From Sorghum bicolor (Eukaryota; Streptophyta; Magnoliopsida; Poales; Poaceae), in assembly GCF_000003195.3 (NCBI RefSeq), contig NC_012878.2, forward strand, positions 50,941,129 to 51,005,128: a stretch of 64,000 bases of DNA. Direction: 5' to 3'. Position 1 is the stretch's first letter. Each line of letters begins with the position of its first letter. The notes beneath the pieces were generated by a model that was not told where the DNA came from, searched no databases, and saw nothing but the letters and a program-made list of their open reading frames with translations. The position numbers and the translations under genes are program-made. Below, piece after piece: positions 1 to 12,033 of the stretch.

Positions 1-3000
1 AGAGACCTGCCTCATGCAGCGCAAGAGCGCAGCCGCACGTGTTTACTACGCACGGGGAGTGGGGCCATGTGGGTCTCATAGGCAGCCTCACTTGTAGCTT
101 CGGCGGCCGCATTGTGCTGCTCTCTTCATCGGCTGGGACCTGGGAGACATGCATTGTCGTCTACTTTAAGTGCGCTAGGATTGCCTTCGCCATCCTCGTC
201 GTTGTAGCGCTTTGGGCCAAGAGAGCTCTTCATTAATGTGCAGTCGTGAAGCAAAGATTAAGGTATTCTGACTTTGTTTCGCACGGTAATGCAAAAATGG
301 GTCTCTTGTGTGCTAATTTTAGAGAAAGAGAAGATACTGCAGATCAGAGAAGAAATGGATCCAATTCACAACAAATGGCTATATTCAAATAATGTTACTA
401 CAAACTATAACTTAGATTTTCTATATCAAATCTTGAATCAGAAATGGTATTGGTCATATCTTAAAAATTGAGAAAGCAAAAACATGAGGGAAATATGGGT
501 TGATCCACTTAACATCCAGTTAATTTTATTGGTTGTAGTAAGATACTACCGATTTCGTGCTTACCAAATTGACTATGCCTTTAATACCTAGAAATGTAAT
601 GTAATTTGAAGGAGACATCGGATGAGAAGAAGGCAGGATCAGACACGGAGGGTATGCCAAAGTAAGATACCGACCCAACCAAGAAACTGAGTCCTACTCA
701 TACGTGGAAATGTGTAGTGAAGAAGGAGATTTAGATAGTCCACAAATTTAGAGGGCCAAATAAGTAGCTTGCTGGAGGTTTCCCCCCTCTCCACTACTCA
801 TATGTAGAGCACGAATGTCTAAATTGTTGGAAATGCTCGGTAGTGTTGTTTCATCTTATGTAAAGTGTTTCTGTTGCTAAAAAATACAGAACATGGACTG
901 AATACAGATGTCTAAATTGTTGAAAATGCTCTTCTTTTAGAAGTAACCACATTCATGCAGTACAATTTTTGTAGCACCTTAAACCCTACTTTTGGCTTTC
1001 AGTTTTCATCCTTTTCACATGGTTCAAAAAAAAAATAGAAATGTTTTACGACTATTTTGAGTGAAATGAAGAGAAGGGATATGTTTTATAGTTATTTTAA
1101 CTAAATAATTTATAGTTTTTTCAATACATAGCTCATAATAATTTTTTTTACAGATGACTGTTTTTCTTTTCCATATCTCAAAGCTAAATCAAACGTACGC
1201 TAAACATCAGTCGTGCTGTATTGGGCCATCATCCATGAAAATTCGTGGCGCGGATCCTCCGCAGATGACCATTTGGAGGAATATTGTTATTGGTGCCGTC
1301 AGGGTCATTTTTATATAAAACACAAAACATTATAACCTAAAGCTAAAATATAGAAATTTTAATTAAAATAAGATCTAAGGGACAGAAATATAGCTCTAAT
1401 TTATTGTACACGGAAATAAAAGGGCCAGAAGCTAAAAGGATAAAGAAATATGAAAAGATCTGAAGGACAGAAATCTAGCTCTAATTTTGGATGCAAATGG
1501 GGGAAAAACATTCCAAGCTAGTACTTAGACTTCTACTAATAACTAAAACAATCTTCATCAGGAACATCACATCCCGATCCGGTTTTTGAGAAAAGGACGA
1601 GAAAAAGGAGCCGCGTCTCAGCACATTCCAAGCGTAAAGCATATATGCTGCTATCCTTCCTCTCATAGTCTCATCTCTCTCCTCTTGACTCCCTCCGCCC
1701 GCTTTCTCTGATTCTCTCCGTCATCACGCTAACCTCCGTCGAAAGGCGCATTCCCGGGGATCCTCGGTTTCGCAGACCTAAAACAAAGGTATCCAAAGCC
1801 ATAACATCGCCCAAATGGTCAATTAGCCTCGTGAAGCAATTTTTTTCTCTCTTTTGGATACGCTCGCCGTTGACGACGTCGACCCCTTTTCTCAACGTGG
1901 ACTGCAACGCAAATATCCAAAAGAAGGATCTGGAATTCTGGATTCGCGAGCGCGAAGGCTGAGGCTAGCCTCGCCGTCGCCGGCGAGGCGGCAGTGGCGC
2001 GCCTTTGTTTCGCTTTCGCGCGTTTTTTTTTTTCGTTCGTCGCCTGGCCAATCCTGGCGGTGCTTTGCGCGATTCGTCGGCGTGGTGCTTTGGGGGAAAA
2101 GAAGTGGCCTGCGTTGTTGTGGCCCACCAGCCCGAGTGTCAAAATCACGGATTCTAGCTGATGCGCACGGTCGGAAATTAGGACCTGCGATTTGAGTTCA
2201 GATTTCATTTCAGATCAGAGTCTGAGAAGTGACATGTTTATGCAAAGAAGACATAGATCAGTTCCAGTTGGGCTTTAGTCCAAACGTGGAAGCTTAGCAT
2301 TAACCCTCTCTTATTTTTATCCTTTATCTTTATTTTGTCTTTTATTTTCTGTTTTTGAGTGGCTGCCTCCAGTGGTTGAGAGTTTTTAAGTGGGAGTTGT
2401 AATTATATTGTACTTCTTTTTATTTTTCCTCGTCTAATAAAAATACGGCAAAATCTTTCTGCCGCCTTTCGAAAAAAGATCAGAGTCGGTCAGGAAAAAA
2501 AAAAGAAGGATGGCGCAAAGCGTGGTTAGCTTTGGTTCATGGCTTTTGCATGCATGCATGCAGCTCTCCGACTCCGACTGCAAAGTACGTGTCAGTGGGG
2601 AAAAAAAATGGTGTTTTCTGTGATAACTAAATGCTCCTTTGAATGTCTCTCTCTATTGTTTCTATCTACTACCTTTGGTATCTTGATCTGGCTCACCCTT
2701 TCTATAAAGGATTTGCTTTCCTTCTACTAAAGGAGATTCTTATATCTTTAAAAAAAAACTTGGCCAACCTTTTCTTTGGTCCCATAAAATACCTTTTTTT
2801 CAGGGAAACAAAATGTACGAATATAGTTTGATATAGCATTTTTTGGTAGAGTGTTTGCTGTGGTTTCGTTAGTACTAGTAGACTACAAGTTGGGATTTGT
2901 TCCACACGAAAACCGCGTGATGGTCCTATTTTTCAAGTAAATTGTGGTTATATGTAAAGGGTACATGTACTTTGTTCACACATCCAAATTCCATGATATT

Positions 3001-3100
3001 CTCCCACAACTAAACCATCAAATTATGCATATCAACTTTCGAGCTGCTCTCATAATAAGCAATTTTAATGTTCCAAATGGAAATTTAAAATAATATAATA
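1..3100. other. Intergenic region, no supported gene
   Basis: No open reading frame here resembles a known family. Positions 1-240 are moderately GC-rich. Positions 240-1650 are AT-rich and contain two copies of a 33 bp unit (about 1370-1402 and 1452-1484, starting AAGATCT) about 80 bp apart. Positions 1650-2210 are GC-rich and pyrimidine-rich and could be an orphaned 5' exon or promoter, but no coding frame there is convincing. Positions 2210-3100 are AT-rich. Confidence 0.6.
2431..2477 (+). repeat. Retroposon 3' tail-like motif
   Basis: The segment has GTCTAATAAAAAT, then a short AAATCTT stretch, then CTTTCGAAAAAA. A diverged copy lies at 42188-42234. The layout (polyadenylation-like AATAAA, then a CTTTCGAAAAAA end) suggests the 3' end of a non-LTR retroposon or processed transcript. 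The matching 5' part was not identified. Confidence 0.35.
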
Positions 3101-3347
3101 CTCTTTCTATCCTTAGAAACTGCAACTTTTAGAGTTAACCTAAGTTAAATTTTTAAAACTTTGATTAAATTTATAGAAAAAATACTAAGATTTATAGTAC
3201 CAAATTAATATGATTAAATTTATTATAGAATATATTTTTATAAAATATTTATTTTATATTATAGATATTGATGTTTTTTAATAAAATTAATTAAAATAAA
3301 AAAATTTGACTAATACAGATTTGAAGAGTTGAAGTTTTCAGAAAGAG
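3101..3347. mobile_element. Stowaway-like MITE
   Basis: An AT-rich element of 247 bp with short inverted ends CTCTTTCT / AGAAAGAG, flanked on both sides by TA (3099-3100 and 3348-3349), the target duplication of Tc1/mariner-derived Stowaway MITEs. The ends are a degenerate form of the usual CTCCCTCC start. No coding capacity. Confidence 0.65.
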
Positions 3348-3355
3348 TACTACCT

Positions 3356-3598
3356 GGGCCTTGTTTAGTTCACTCCAAAAATCAAAAAACTTTTTAAGAT
3401 TCTCCGTCACATCGAATCTTGCGGCACATGCATGGAACATTAAATATAGATAAAACAAAACTAATTGCACAGTTTTACCTATAAATTACGAGATAAATCT
3501 TTTAAGTCTAGTTAATTTATAATTGGACAATATTTATCAAATAAAAACAAAACTGCTAGTGTCAAAACCCCAATTTTTTTTTTAACTAAACAAGGCCC
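3356..3598. mobile_element. GGCCTTGTTTAGTT-family MITE
   Basis: Inverted ends GGGCCTTGTTTAGTT and AACTAAACAAGGCCC enclose about 243 bp with the family's internal landmarks: a CACATGCATGGAACATTAAAT stretch, CTAATTGCACAG and a TATAATTGGACAATATTT stretch. No clear target duplication remains. It lies 640 bp upstream of the U-box gene. Confidence 0.85.
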
Positions 3599-3805
3599 AA
3601 TACTCCAAACCGAACGAAGCACTGAAGTAGGGCCCACACGAAGAACGGAAAAAAAATATCTACCCGCAGTAGAGTACTGGCATCTGCATCCCCACCCACC
3701 TTCAGGATCGGGCCATCTCCTTCCAAAAGAAAACGTCAACACCACCACCACCCACGCCACTTGACTTTGACCGTTGACTCGCCGACGTCACTCCCACCAT
3801 TCTTA

Positions 3806-4151
3806 GGCCCTGTTTAGTTCCCCGCCAAAAAATTTTTCATCCATCCCATCGAATCTTTGGACACATGCATGGAACATTAAACGTAGATAAAAAAATAAAC
3901 TAATTACACAGTTTAGTTGAGAATCACGAGACGAATCTTTTAAGCCTAGTTACTCCATGATTAGCCTTAAGTGCTACAGTAACCTACATATGCTAATGAC
4001 AGATTAATTATGCTTAATAAATTTGTCTTGCAGTTTCCTGACGAGCTATGTAATTTGTTTTTTTATTAGTTTCTAAAAACTCCTCCCGACATCCTTCCGA
4101 CACATCCAATGTGACACCCAAAAAATTTTCATCCCCAATCTAAACAGGCCC
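3806..4151. mobile_element. Long (346 bp) Tourist-like MITE next to the U-box gene
   Basis: Ends GGCCCTGTTTAG and CTAAACAGGCCC enclose 346 bp and are flanked by TTA on both sides (3803-3805, 4152-4154), typical of PIF/Harbinger-derived Tourist elements. It is a longer relative of the 240 bp family, with an extra middle segment containing ATTAATTATGCTTAATAAA. A second 346 bp copy lies at 22920-23265. The right end is 85 bp before the U-box start codon, so the element sits in that gene's core promoter or leader. Confidence 0.9.
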
Positions 4152-4236
4152 TTAAGGCCCGCCACACACTCTCTCTCCTCCCCCCGTCTCGTCTCTCAAC
4201 AGCAGCACTCATCATCATACCTTTGCTAGCCTACCC

Positions 4237-5610
4237 ATGGACGCGGCGGCCATCGCCGGGCAGCAGGCGAGGCGCCGGATCCGGCCGCCGGAGCCACTCG
4301 TGATGGCCGCGGCGCCGCCGACGCCCGCGGCGTTCCGGTGCCCGATCTCGCTGGAGGTGATGCGGTCGCCCGTCAGCCTCCCCACCGGCGCCACGTACGA
4401 CCGCGCGTCCATACAGCGCTGGCTGGACTCCGGCCACCGCACCTGCCCGGCCACGCGGCTGCCGCTGGCGTCCACCGACCTGGTCCCGAACCTGCTGCTG
4501 CGCCGCCTCATCCACCTGCACGCCGCCACGCTGCCGCCCTCCCCGTCGCCCGAGGAGGTGCTGTCGCAGCTCGCTGCCGCGGACGCGGACGGGGAGCCCG
4601 CGGCCGCGGAGAAGGCCGTGCGCTCGCTCGCGGCCAAGATCGCGCCGGAGAAAGGGAAGCGGGCGTCCGTGGCCTCCGCCGTGTCCGCTGATCTCGACTC
4701 CGCGGTGCCCGCGCTCCTCTCCTTCGCCAAGGGCGGGCCGGGCGCTGGCGCGCGCGTCGACGCCGTGAGGGTCCTGGCGACCGTAGCTCCGGAGCTGGTC
4801 TCTTACCTTACCGGGGATGATGGCACGGAGAAGAAGCGCGACAGGGTCAGTATGGCGGTGGAGGCACTGGCCGCCGTCTTGTCCGCGGACGGGATCGCGG
4901 AGGAGGCCAGGGAGGCCCTCGTTGTGGCTCTTCTCGCCGAGGATCTGGGCCGCCTCGTGACGACGCTGCTCGGCGCGGGCGCGAACGGCGCCACGGTCCT
5001 TGAGGCGATCCTGACGTCGCCCGTGGCGGACGCGGACGCAAAGACCGCCATCGCCGACAGGCCGGAGCTATTCCCGGACCTCGTGCGGATCCTCAGGGAC
5101 GCCGCGTCGCCGGCGGCCATCCGGTGCATGGCCGCGGCGGTGCAGGTCCGCGGCCGCCCGGCGCGCGCGTCGATGGTGCGGGCCGGGGCCATCCCGGCGC
5201 TGGCGCTGGCCGTGGCGGCCGCGCCCACGGCCGCCGCGGAGTCCGCGCTGCGGCTGCTGGCGGAGGCGGCGCGGTGCGGCGACGGCAAGGCGGCCATCGC
5301 GGCCGACGCCGCGGAGGTGGCGGCCGCCGTGATGGGGCGGATGATCCGGGTGGGCCCGACGGGGCGGGAGGCCGCCGTGGTGGCGCTGTGGCTGTGCTGC
5401 TGCGCGGGCGGCGGGGACCGGAGGATGCGGGAGGCCGTGGCGTCCGCGCCGGAGGCGGTGGGGAAGCTGCTGGTTGTGATGCAGGGGGACTGCGCCCCGA
5501 CCACGTCGCGGATGGCCGGCGAGCTGCTGCGGGCGGTGCGGATGGAGCAGGAGAAGAAGGGCATGGCCGCCGCCTACGACAGCCGCACCATCCATGTCAT
5601 GCCGTACTGA
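4237..5610 (+). CDS. U-box E3 ubiquitin ligase (PUB27/28/29-like), intronless
   Basis: A single-exon gene of 457 residues. An N-terminal U-box spans about residues 33-95 (FRCPISLEVM, then TYDRASIQRWLDSG and TCPATRLPL, then VPNLLLRRLI), the layout of plant CMPG/PUB E3 ligases. These bind a ubiquitin-loaded E2 and transfer ubiquitin to target proteins. The remaining 350 residues are alanine- and leucine-rich helical repeats that fit ARM-type substrate-binding repeats. The RSPVSLPTGATYDRASIQRW wording is closest, from memory, to Arabidopsis PUB27/28/29, a clade linked to stress and immune signalling. The ATG has a good context (CCCATGG) and follows a pyrimidine-rich leader. GC content is extreme, as in many intronless grass genes, which explains the long open frames in other phases. 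A MITE ends 85 bp upstream. The exact paralogue is uncertain; the family assignment is firm. Confidence 0.96.
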   Translation: MDAAAIAGQQARRRIRPPEPLVMAAAPPTPAAFRCPISLEVMRSPVSLPTGATYDRASIQRWLDSGHRTCPATRLPLASTDLVPNLLLRRLIHLHAATLPPSPSPEEVLSQLAAADADGEPAAAEKAVRSLAAKIAPEKGKRASVASAVSADLDSAVPALLSFAKGGPGAGARVDAVRVLATVAPELVSYLTGDDGTEKKRDRVSMAVEALAAVLSADGIAEEAREALVVALLAEDLGRLVTTLLGAGANGATVLEAILTSPVADADAKTAIADRPELFPDLVRILRDAASPAAIRCMAAAVQVRGRPARASMVRAGAIPALALAVAAAPTAAAESALRLLAEAARCGDGKAAIAADAAEVAAAVMGRMIRVGPTGREAAVVALWLCCCAGGGDRRMREAVASAPEAVGKLLVVMQGDCAPTTSRMAGELLRAVRMEQEKKGMAAAYDSRTIHVMPY

Positions 5611-7289
5611 TGGTGGATGGATCCGGCAGGAACGCGCCGTCGCCCTCTGCAGTCACCTAGCTCGCAGCTGTTGTAATACTACAATCTGTAGCGGTGTAAG
5701 TATAAATTGTAGGGGATCGGAGTGGAACGAATCATGTGTTGGCTGCTTGCAAATATGCTGCTTGCATCAGGGAATTGAGAAAGAATCATTGTAGAAGCTC
5801 GAATAAGAACGAAGAATTCGTCGCGCTTGGCAGACGTGCACAATTCTGGCATGGCTCTGGCTTGTTGGAGACGAAGGCACAAAGTCAAAATGAAGAAAGA
5901 ATGACAGTTTGCACATGCGATTCTAATCTGCTAGTACCATTTGTTCCCTACTGAATTGGCAATGGTGCTGTTCGGAACACGAGTGATTAGATGCTTCGCT
6001 GGAGCATGTTTGTTAGGATCCAATCCAATCATCCAAAATCCAATCCACACACACGCATGGCCGTCAATCGCCTGTCGATGTCATCTCGCCTCAACCGTGT
6101 GAGACGGTCTATATCAAGCAAATCTATATCGTAGACCCAATCTTTTCTGAACAGAGTACCAGGAGACTCATCCGGTACTAGATTAGGTCTCACTGCAACT
6201 TGCAAGATTGGGATGGTGTTTGCCTGTCATTTGTGATCCGGCACACACTAGGCATGGCATATTTGCATGACTACAAGATCTGAAACTAGAGAGATGTTCA
6301 TTCATCGTAGAGTTCCTTATTTGTATCTGTGACAGTGGAAGGCGTATCACGGGATCGGAGCTGATCAGTGGAAACACAGACCCCAGCATGTGCTGTGCCT
6401 GTGACCGTCTTCCCCTCTCCCCTGAGGCCCTGCTTGACGCCTAGGGCCTCGGCGTACTATGAACAGGAGTCCAGGTCACCAGGACCATGGACAATTTTGC
6501 GAGCCGATTTGACTGACAGATTCGGCTGATAAGCTTAAGCGAAGTGTTGTTTTCGTATTTGTAAAAACAAAGTTGTACGTAGGACGAAGAAGTACCATTA
6601 TAGAGTGATTTCTTATTTTTTTAGATTTTGATTTAGACAGGATAGACATGTATTCATCGCTTATTTACAAAATTCGATATAAACTTTAGCAGTTATTAAT
6701 ATTATGTATAGCAATTTTAATATAATGGTCTTCCGACAAATACTAGTTCAAAATTTTGAAAATGTTCTCCCTTAGAAAGACTCTGCCACTAATAAGGCTC
6801 ATAACATTAGAAGCATCTCCAATAGTCTCCCAATAATTATACTCAGTACAATGCTATTAGTGGTCACTAATATTGTTTTTCAAGAGATTGAGAGAGATAC
6901 TCCAACAGATCACCAATATCATGTCCCTAATAATTCATTCTTGTATTTCTCTCTCTATTTTTCATACAAATACCATAACAACTCCATTTGCAAATCACAA
7001 TGGTTCATATTTTTACCATAGTAACATTACCGTGACTACTTCCAAAATTGGTGGCGACACATGGTTGGTACCAAAGTTTGTCACGCCTAACCTTCAACAT
7101 ACTATGGCTGCCAGCAAAATTGAAGCCACACTTGTGGCGAAGTTTGACATGATAAGTCTATGATATGTGGGACAGAGTGTTAAAAAAGTGTGGCACGCCA
7201 TAGTTATGGCAGTAAACCAAACAGCTGCTAAAAAACCGGCATGACTAACCTTTGGCGTGGCAAGTTTGGTCATGAACCAAACTGCCCCC
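5611..7289. other. Intergenic region downstream of the U-box gene
   Basis: The first few hundred bases are probably the U-box 3' UTR. From about 6800 the sequence resembles eroded transposon: a GAAGCATCTCCAATAG stretch at 6808 resembles the end of the 20735-21314 element, and 7020-7285 repeats ACCAAA and GGCATGAC-type words. No gene was recognised. Confidence 0.5.
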
Positions 7290-9822
7290 TGAAAGGTTCT
7301 AAATGGCTAGTGGGAGGGTGTGAATAGCTTATAAAAATTCTATTCAAACAAGAGCAAATGTTTAGTAGCCTAAATGACGAAATGCAATTTTGCTCTAGCT
7401 CTACAAGGATTGCAAGCTATCTATCCCAGCAATTCTAGTAGCTATAATCTCTAGTCACAATCAAGAAGCTAAGCCACTACTCTTACTCTAGTTGAGCTAG
7501 CAAGAAAGTTAAACAACTAGCAAGCTACTCAACTAGGCAAACTAGAGGGCTACACTACACAAATATAACAAGGTAAGTAAATACAAGAGTGTATGGTGAT
7601 TTTACTGGCCGTGTTAAGAGACAATCAATCACAATATGAATACTAAAGGAACATTGGGAGGTATCCAATGAGACAAGAGACACATAATTTTCTCCGAAGG
7701 TTCAAATGGTTGCAGGCACGCTAGTTTCTGTTGTGTCAATCACACATTTGGTGGTTCGGTGGCTAATAGGTGCTTTACAAAACTAATCCAACAAATGAGC
7801 GTCACAAGAACCTACCCACAAGTGAGGGTAACTCAATGAAATGAGCAATTGACTAAGTACCTTTTGGCTTTTTGCCGAGAGAAGGTCAAGAACCAGCACA
7901 ATCATTAGGAGATGGCCACGAATAATCACCAACTCATGTTAATGCTTCTCCTCTGCTTTAAGCCGTCTAGGTAAGGATGGCAACGGGTCGGGTTTGGATC
8001 GGGTGGAGTCTCCGTGCACCCAAAACCGAAACCTGAAGTCAAAACCCGAAACTGATTCGGGTGGAAATTCAGCACCAAAACCAAACTCGCGGATACCCGA
8101 AACCCGAACGGATACCCAAAACCCGAATGGTTATGTGAAACCCATGGATATATAGACACATATTCACATGTATAAATAAGATGCAACAAATAATAAATAT
8201 TTTCATGAGTTAACTTTGAATAAATTTAATAATCTAAGTAAATAAATCATTATTATCATATTATGAAATATAAATTTTAATTCCAAATGATTTATTTCGG
8301 ATATCCACGGGTGGAAAATCAAACTCAAAACCAAACCCGATTGGTTTTGGGGCCCCAAACTCAAAAACTGTGGACGAAAAACTACCACCAAAACCAAAAC
8401 CACTGGACCCGAAACCCGCGGATATCCGAACCAAAACCGACCCGCTGCCATCCTTAAGTCTATGTGGTGACAACCACCAAGAGTAACAAGAGAAACAACA
8501 ACCGATACAATCACAAGTGCCACTATATGCACCAACGCAATACAAATGCACTTGGAATGCTCTCTCAACTTACTTGGATGATCAACAATGAAGAGAAATG
8601 AGTGGGAGTGGTGTTTCTCACCTCAAACGGATGTTAAGTAAGTCAAATGGCCAAGAGAGGCACACTAAGGGCCAAGGTTTATTTATAGACCCCCTTAAAA
8701 TTCCAACCGTTATGTAGCTTGGGGGTGACCAGACCCAACCATCGAACCTTGATAAGAGTCTAATCCTAACAGGCAGACACTCACAGAGCACCGTGTTGTC
8801 ACTTTTTAAATCTGACCATTGCACACTCTCGCTCACCGTGCTGACAAACGACCAGATCCGCCTTTAGTATAACTAGATTCTGAACGACCTAGGGCCTGAT
8901 CATTTCCAAAGAGCTCACAGATCGCGCAAAAACGATCAAACCGAGTCCGGTCCTGATGATCGGATGCAACCAGGGTCTGATTCTCTCCAGCATTTTCTCC
9001 CACATGTTACAAAGTCATGATCAGACTCATGATCGTTGGATCTGGTTTGGCCGAGACTGTAGAGTTCGGTCGTGTCCAGTTTTACATCGAGAGCTCCCTA
9101 GCAGCTTCAGACTGAGTTCGGTCATCATGACTAGACTCACCCGCTCAGTCTGACGCACCTGGAAACGCCATGCATACAAATGTTGCCAGCATTGTTTGAC
9201 CGAACTCTTCGATGAGGGTCCGGTCCTGAGCCAACGCTAGGTCTGGTTCGAACGCTAAAACAACCTGAGGGCTAGGGTATGCCATCGGACCCGCCATCCA
9301 GGGTCTGATCCCCTTTGACCTATGGTTCAGTCGCCTCTGTCTTCTCCTTTCAACTCCATTCTCGTCACCCTTGTGCATGTGTGTGCCAACTCGAAGTATC
9401 CCAACACATGTGTACGTAGTTAGCAGCATTCTTAGTCAATTCCCAAGGGTAAGTTAGGTCATTAGGTTCAATGCACATGCAATTGAGTTAGATCACCTAA
9501 TGACACTTGACAACTGTATCAACTCTGATTTCTCCCTTTTATAGTATGACTATCTATCCTAAACACACTCACACCCTCTATGGTGTCTTGAATGCCAAAA
9601 CATAAACCTATTTGATACCTTTGCCATATCATCATGAGTTTTTTTCTCTTTTTCTTTTCCATGTTGGAGCACTTGATCTTTAAGTTTGGTCACGTCCGTC
9701 ACCATGACCATCATCTAGCTCCATTACTTGATGTGTACTAACCTATTTTTGTATTTCACTCATAACAAAGGTTAGTACACTTTAGTTTTCATCAATTATC
9801 CAAAACCAAACTAGGGCTTTCA
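7290..9822. mobile_element. Solo LTR (2.5 kb) with CCCCC target duplication
   Basis: The sequence begins TGAAAGG and ends GGGCTTTCA, giving TG...CA ends with a 6 bp inverted repeat (TGAAAG / CTTTCA). The 5 bp on each side are identical, CCCCC at 7285-7289 and 9823-9827, the expected integrase footprint. The opening (TGAAAGGTTCTAAATGGC, then GTGAATAGC) matches a common class of large grass LTRs. No polyprotein or second LTR is present, so this is a solo LTR left by LTR-LTR recombination. A 485 bp hAT-like MITE (7972-8456) lies inside it; without that the LTR is about 2.05 kb. Confidence 0.85.
7972..8456. mobile_element. hAT-like MITE nested in the solo LTR
   Basis: Imperfect inverted ends starting TAAGGATGGCAACGGGTCGG and finishing with the complement of that sequence bound a 485 bp element rich in ACCCGAAACC-type words. 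The flanks CGTCTAGG (7964-7971) and AGTCTATG (8457-8464) match at 6 of 8 positions, consistent with an aged 8 bp hAT target duplication. It lies wholly within the 7290-9822 LTR and is therefore younger. Confidence 0.7.
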
Positions 9823-10021
9823 CCCCCATGTAACCGCCACAATTGTTCTATTAAGTCATCCCAAAGTTGGCTATGCCCCTCACAGTCCTCAACCTTCTAA
9901 TGCACTACTAGAAGTTTGTTGATTTGACAATTACCTAGTCTCATAATTTAAGTCCTCGGATTGCCCTCAGTCATCCTAAATTATCATGTTGTGCATGATC
10001 ACACATGCAGTTCTTTTTGCC

Positions 10022-12033
10022 ACAAAGTCTTTTGGTCCTAGAATCTAGCAAGTCTGCGATCATGACACGAATACACATCCTCAGTTATCATGTTGTGCAT
10101 GATCGCACATGTATTCGTTATGCTCTACAAAGTCTTTTGGTCCTAGAATCTAGTAGCTGTATGAACAATCGTGCCACATATATGCAGGCAGGAGGTTGAA
10201 ACTACTACTAAGAGGGTGGTAGCTTGGAGCTCGATAGGGGCTGATGAGGAAAGCACTCATTGAGGCGGCTAGGAGAGGATGAGAAGGGGTTCATGGGAGC
10301 GGTGATCGACAGTGGATGCATGGGCAGTGGCTGGCGACGAACGCCCGCTAGCACTTGGGGAAAGGATGGCTGGTCACGGGTAGATGGGATGGGCCTTGGG
10401 CTCTTGGGGGAGATGCAACTCTCCCGTTATTTGAGGGGTGATGAGGAGTTTTTTTGGTGGCAGCCAAGAAAAGATGGCTATTTGGGAACAAGGAAAAGGT
10501 ATTGGGGGAACAAGGGAAGGTATTGGGGGACTGCTAGAGATGCTCTAAGTCATATTTGGATCCAAGATGTTAATAGTTAGCTGATCTAAATAGGTCTAGT
10601 TAATAAAGCTTCTAACATGCCGAATAGGTAACTAAGATTTTGTTTGGATTCAATATGCTAGTAGGTAGCGGCTAATTATTATCTCCTTCAATCTAAATAG
10701 GTCTAGTTAATAATTTAGCTATTTGTTAGCTGAATATCTAACTATAACATCTATTTTATTAGTTGGGCAAAACTAGCTAATGTTAGCTGTGACCTATTAA
10801 CTAGCTAACCATTAGCCGCTAAGAGCTTGTACCCCATTGGGTGCTAATGAGCTGTTATGGGTCACGTTTTTCTGCCACCGTGGACTCAGAGCGGATGACT
10901 TGGGGCGCTTACGACTGGCATCGATGTTCCATGAGGCAGTGATGCTTGACCGACGACTCTTGCATGATCCCTATAGCTGCATGCTCAAAAATCTATCCGT
11001 GTCATGGAGTCTTTTTCATCCCAAAGTGTTTTGGTCCTATCTAGCAAGTCTACGATCACGCCACGAGATATGCATCCTCAATTATCATATTGTGCATGAT
11101 TGTACATGCAGTCATTATGCACTATAAAGTCTTTTGGTCCTAGAATATAGTAGCTGTACGAACAATCGTGCCACACATATGCAGGCAACATGCTAAAACT
11201 ATTAGAAAGAGGGTGGCAGATGGAGCTCAATGGGGTCTGATGAGGAAAGGGCTCACTAAGGTGGCTAGGAGACGATGAGAAGGGGCTCGTTGGAGCGGCG
11301 ATCGACAACGGATGCATGGGGTAGTGGCTGGCGATGGACGCCCGCTAGCACTTGGGTAAAGGATGGTTGGTGACTGGTAGTTGAGATGGGCCTTGGGCTC
11401 TTGGGGGAGATGCAACTCCCCCTTTATTTGAGGGGTGATGAGGAGTTTTTTTTGTGGCAACAAAAAAAGAGAGCTATTGGGGAAATGATTAAGAAGAAGA
11501 AAAATGACTTATCTCTCCTTATATGATAGTTTTTTTGGAACGAGGAAAGGTATTGGGGGACTGTTAGAGATGCTATAAGTCACATTTGGATCTAAGATGT
11601 TAATAGTTAGCTGATCTAAATAGGCGTAGGTAATAAAGCTCATAACATGCTGAGTAGGTAACTAAGATTTTGCTTCGATTCAATATGCTAGTAGGTAGCG
11701 GCTAATTATTAGCTCCTTCAATCTAAACAGATCTAGTTAATAATTTAGCTATTTGTTACCTCAGAATCTAACTATAACAACTATTTTATTAGTTGGACAA
11801 AACTAGCTAATGTTAGCTGTGATTTATTAGCTAGCTAACAATTAGCCGCTAAGAGCTTGTACCCCGCTGGGTGCTAATGAGCTGTTATGGGTCGCACTTT
11901 TCTGCCACCGTGGACTCCAGTGCGGATGACGTGGAGGCGCTTCGACTGTCATCGACGCTCCATGAGGCAGTGATACTTGATTGACGCCTCTTGCATGATC
12001 CCGGCAGCTGCATGCTCGAAAATCTATCCATAT
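10022..12033. repeat. Tandem duplication, two units of about 1 kb
   Basis: Unit 1 (about 10022-11003) and unit 2 (about 11024-12033) are collinear. Both begin with CAAAGT.TTTTGGTCCTA, continue through CAATCGTGCCACA.ATATGC, CGCCCGCTAGCACTTGGG and ATTAGCCGCTAAGAGCTTGT, and end with TGCATGCTC.AAAATCTATCC. Offsets between matching words run from 997 to 1030 bp because of indels. A partial third copy of the leading segment sits at about 9974-10021. Each unit holds an AT-rich block resembling a MITE (about 10640-10830 and 11670-11860). No open frame is conserved between units. Confidence 0.85.

Noticed and set aside
4215..5660. Long antisense and alternative-phase frames over the U-box gene
   Set aside because: They are by-products of extreme GC content; only the annotated frame carries the U-box.
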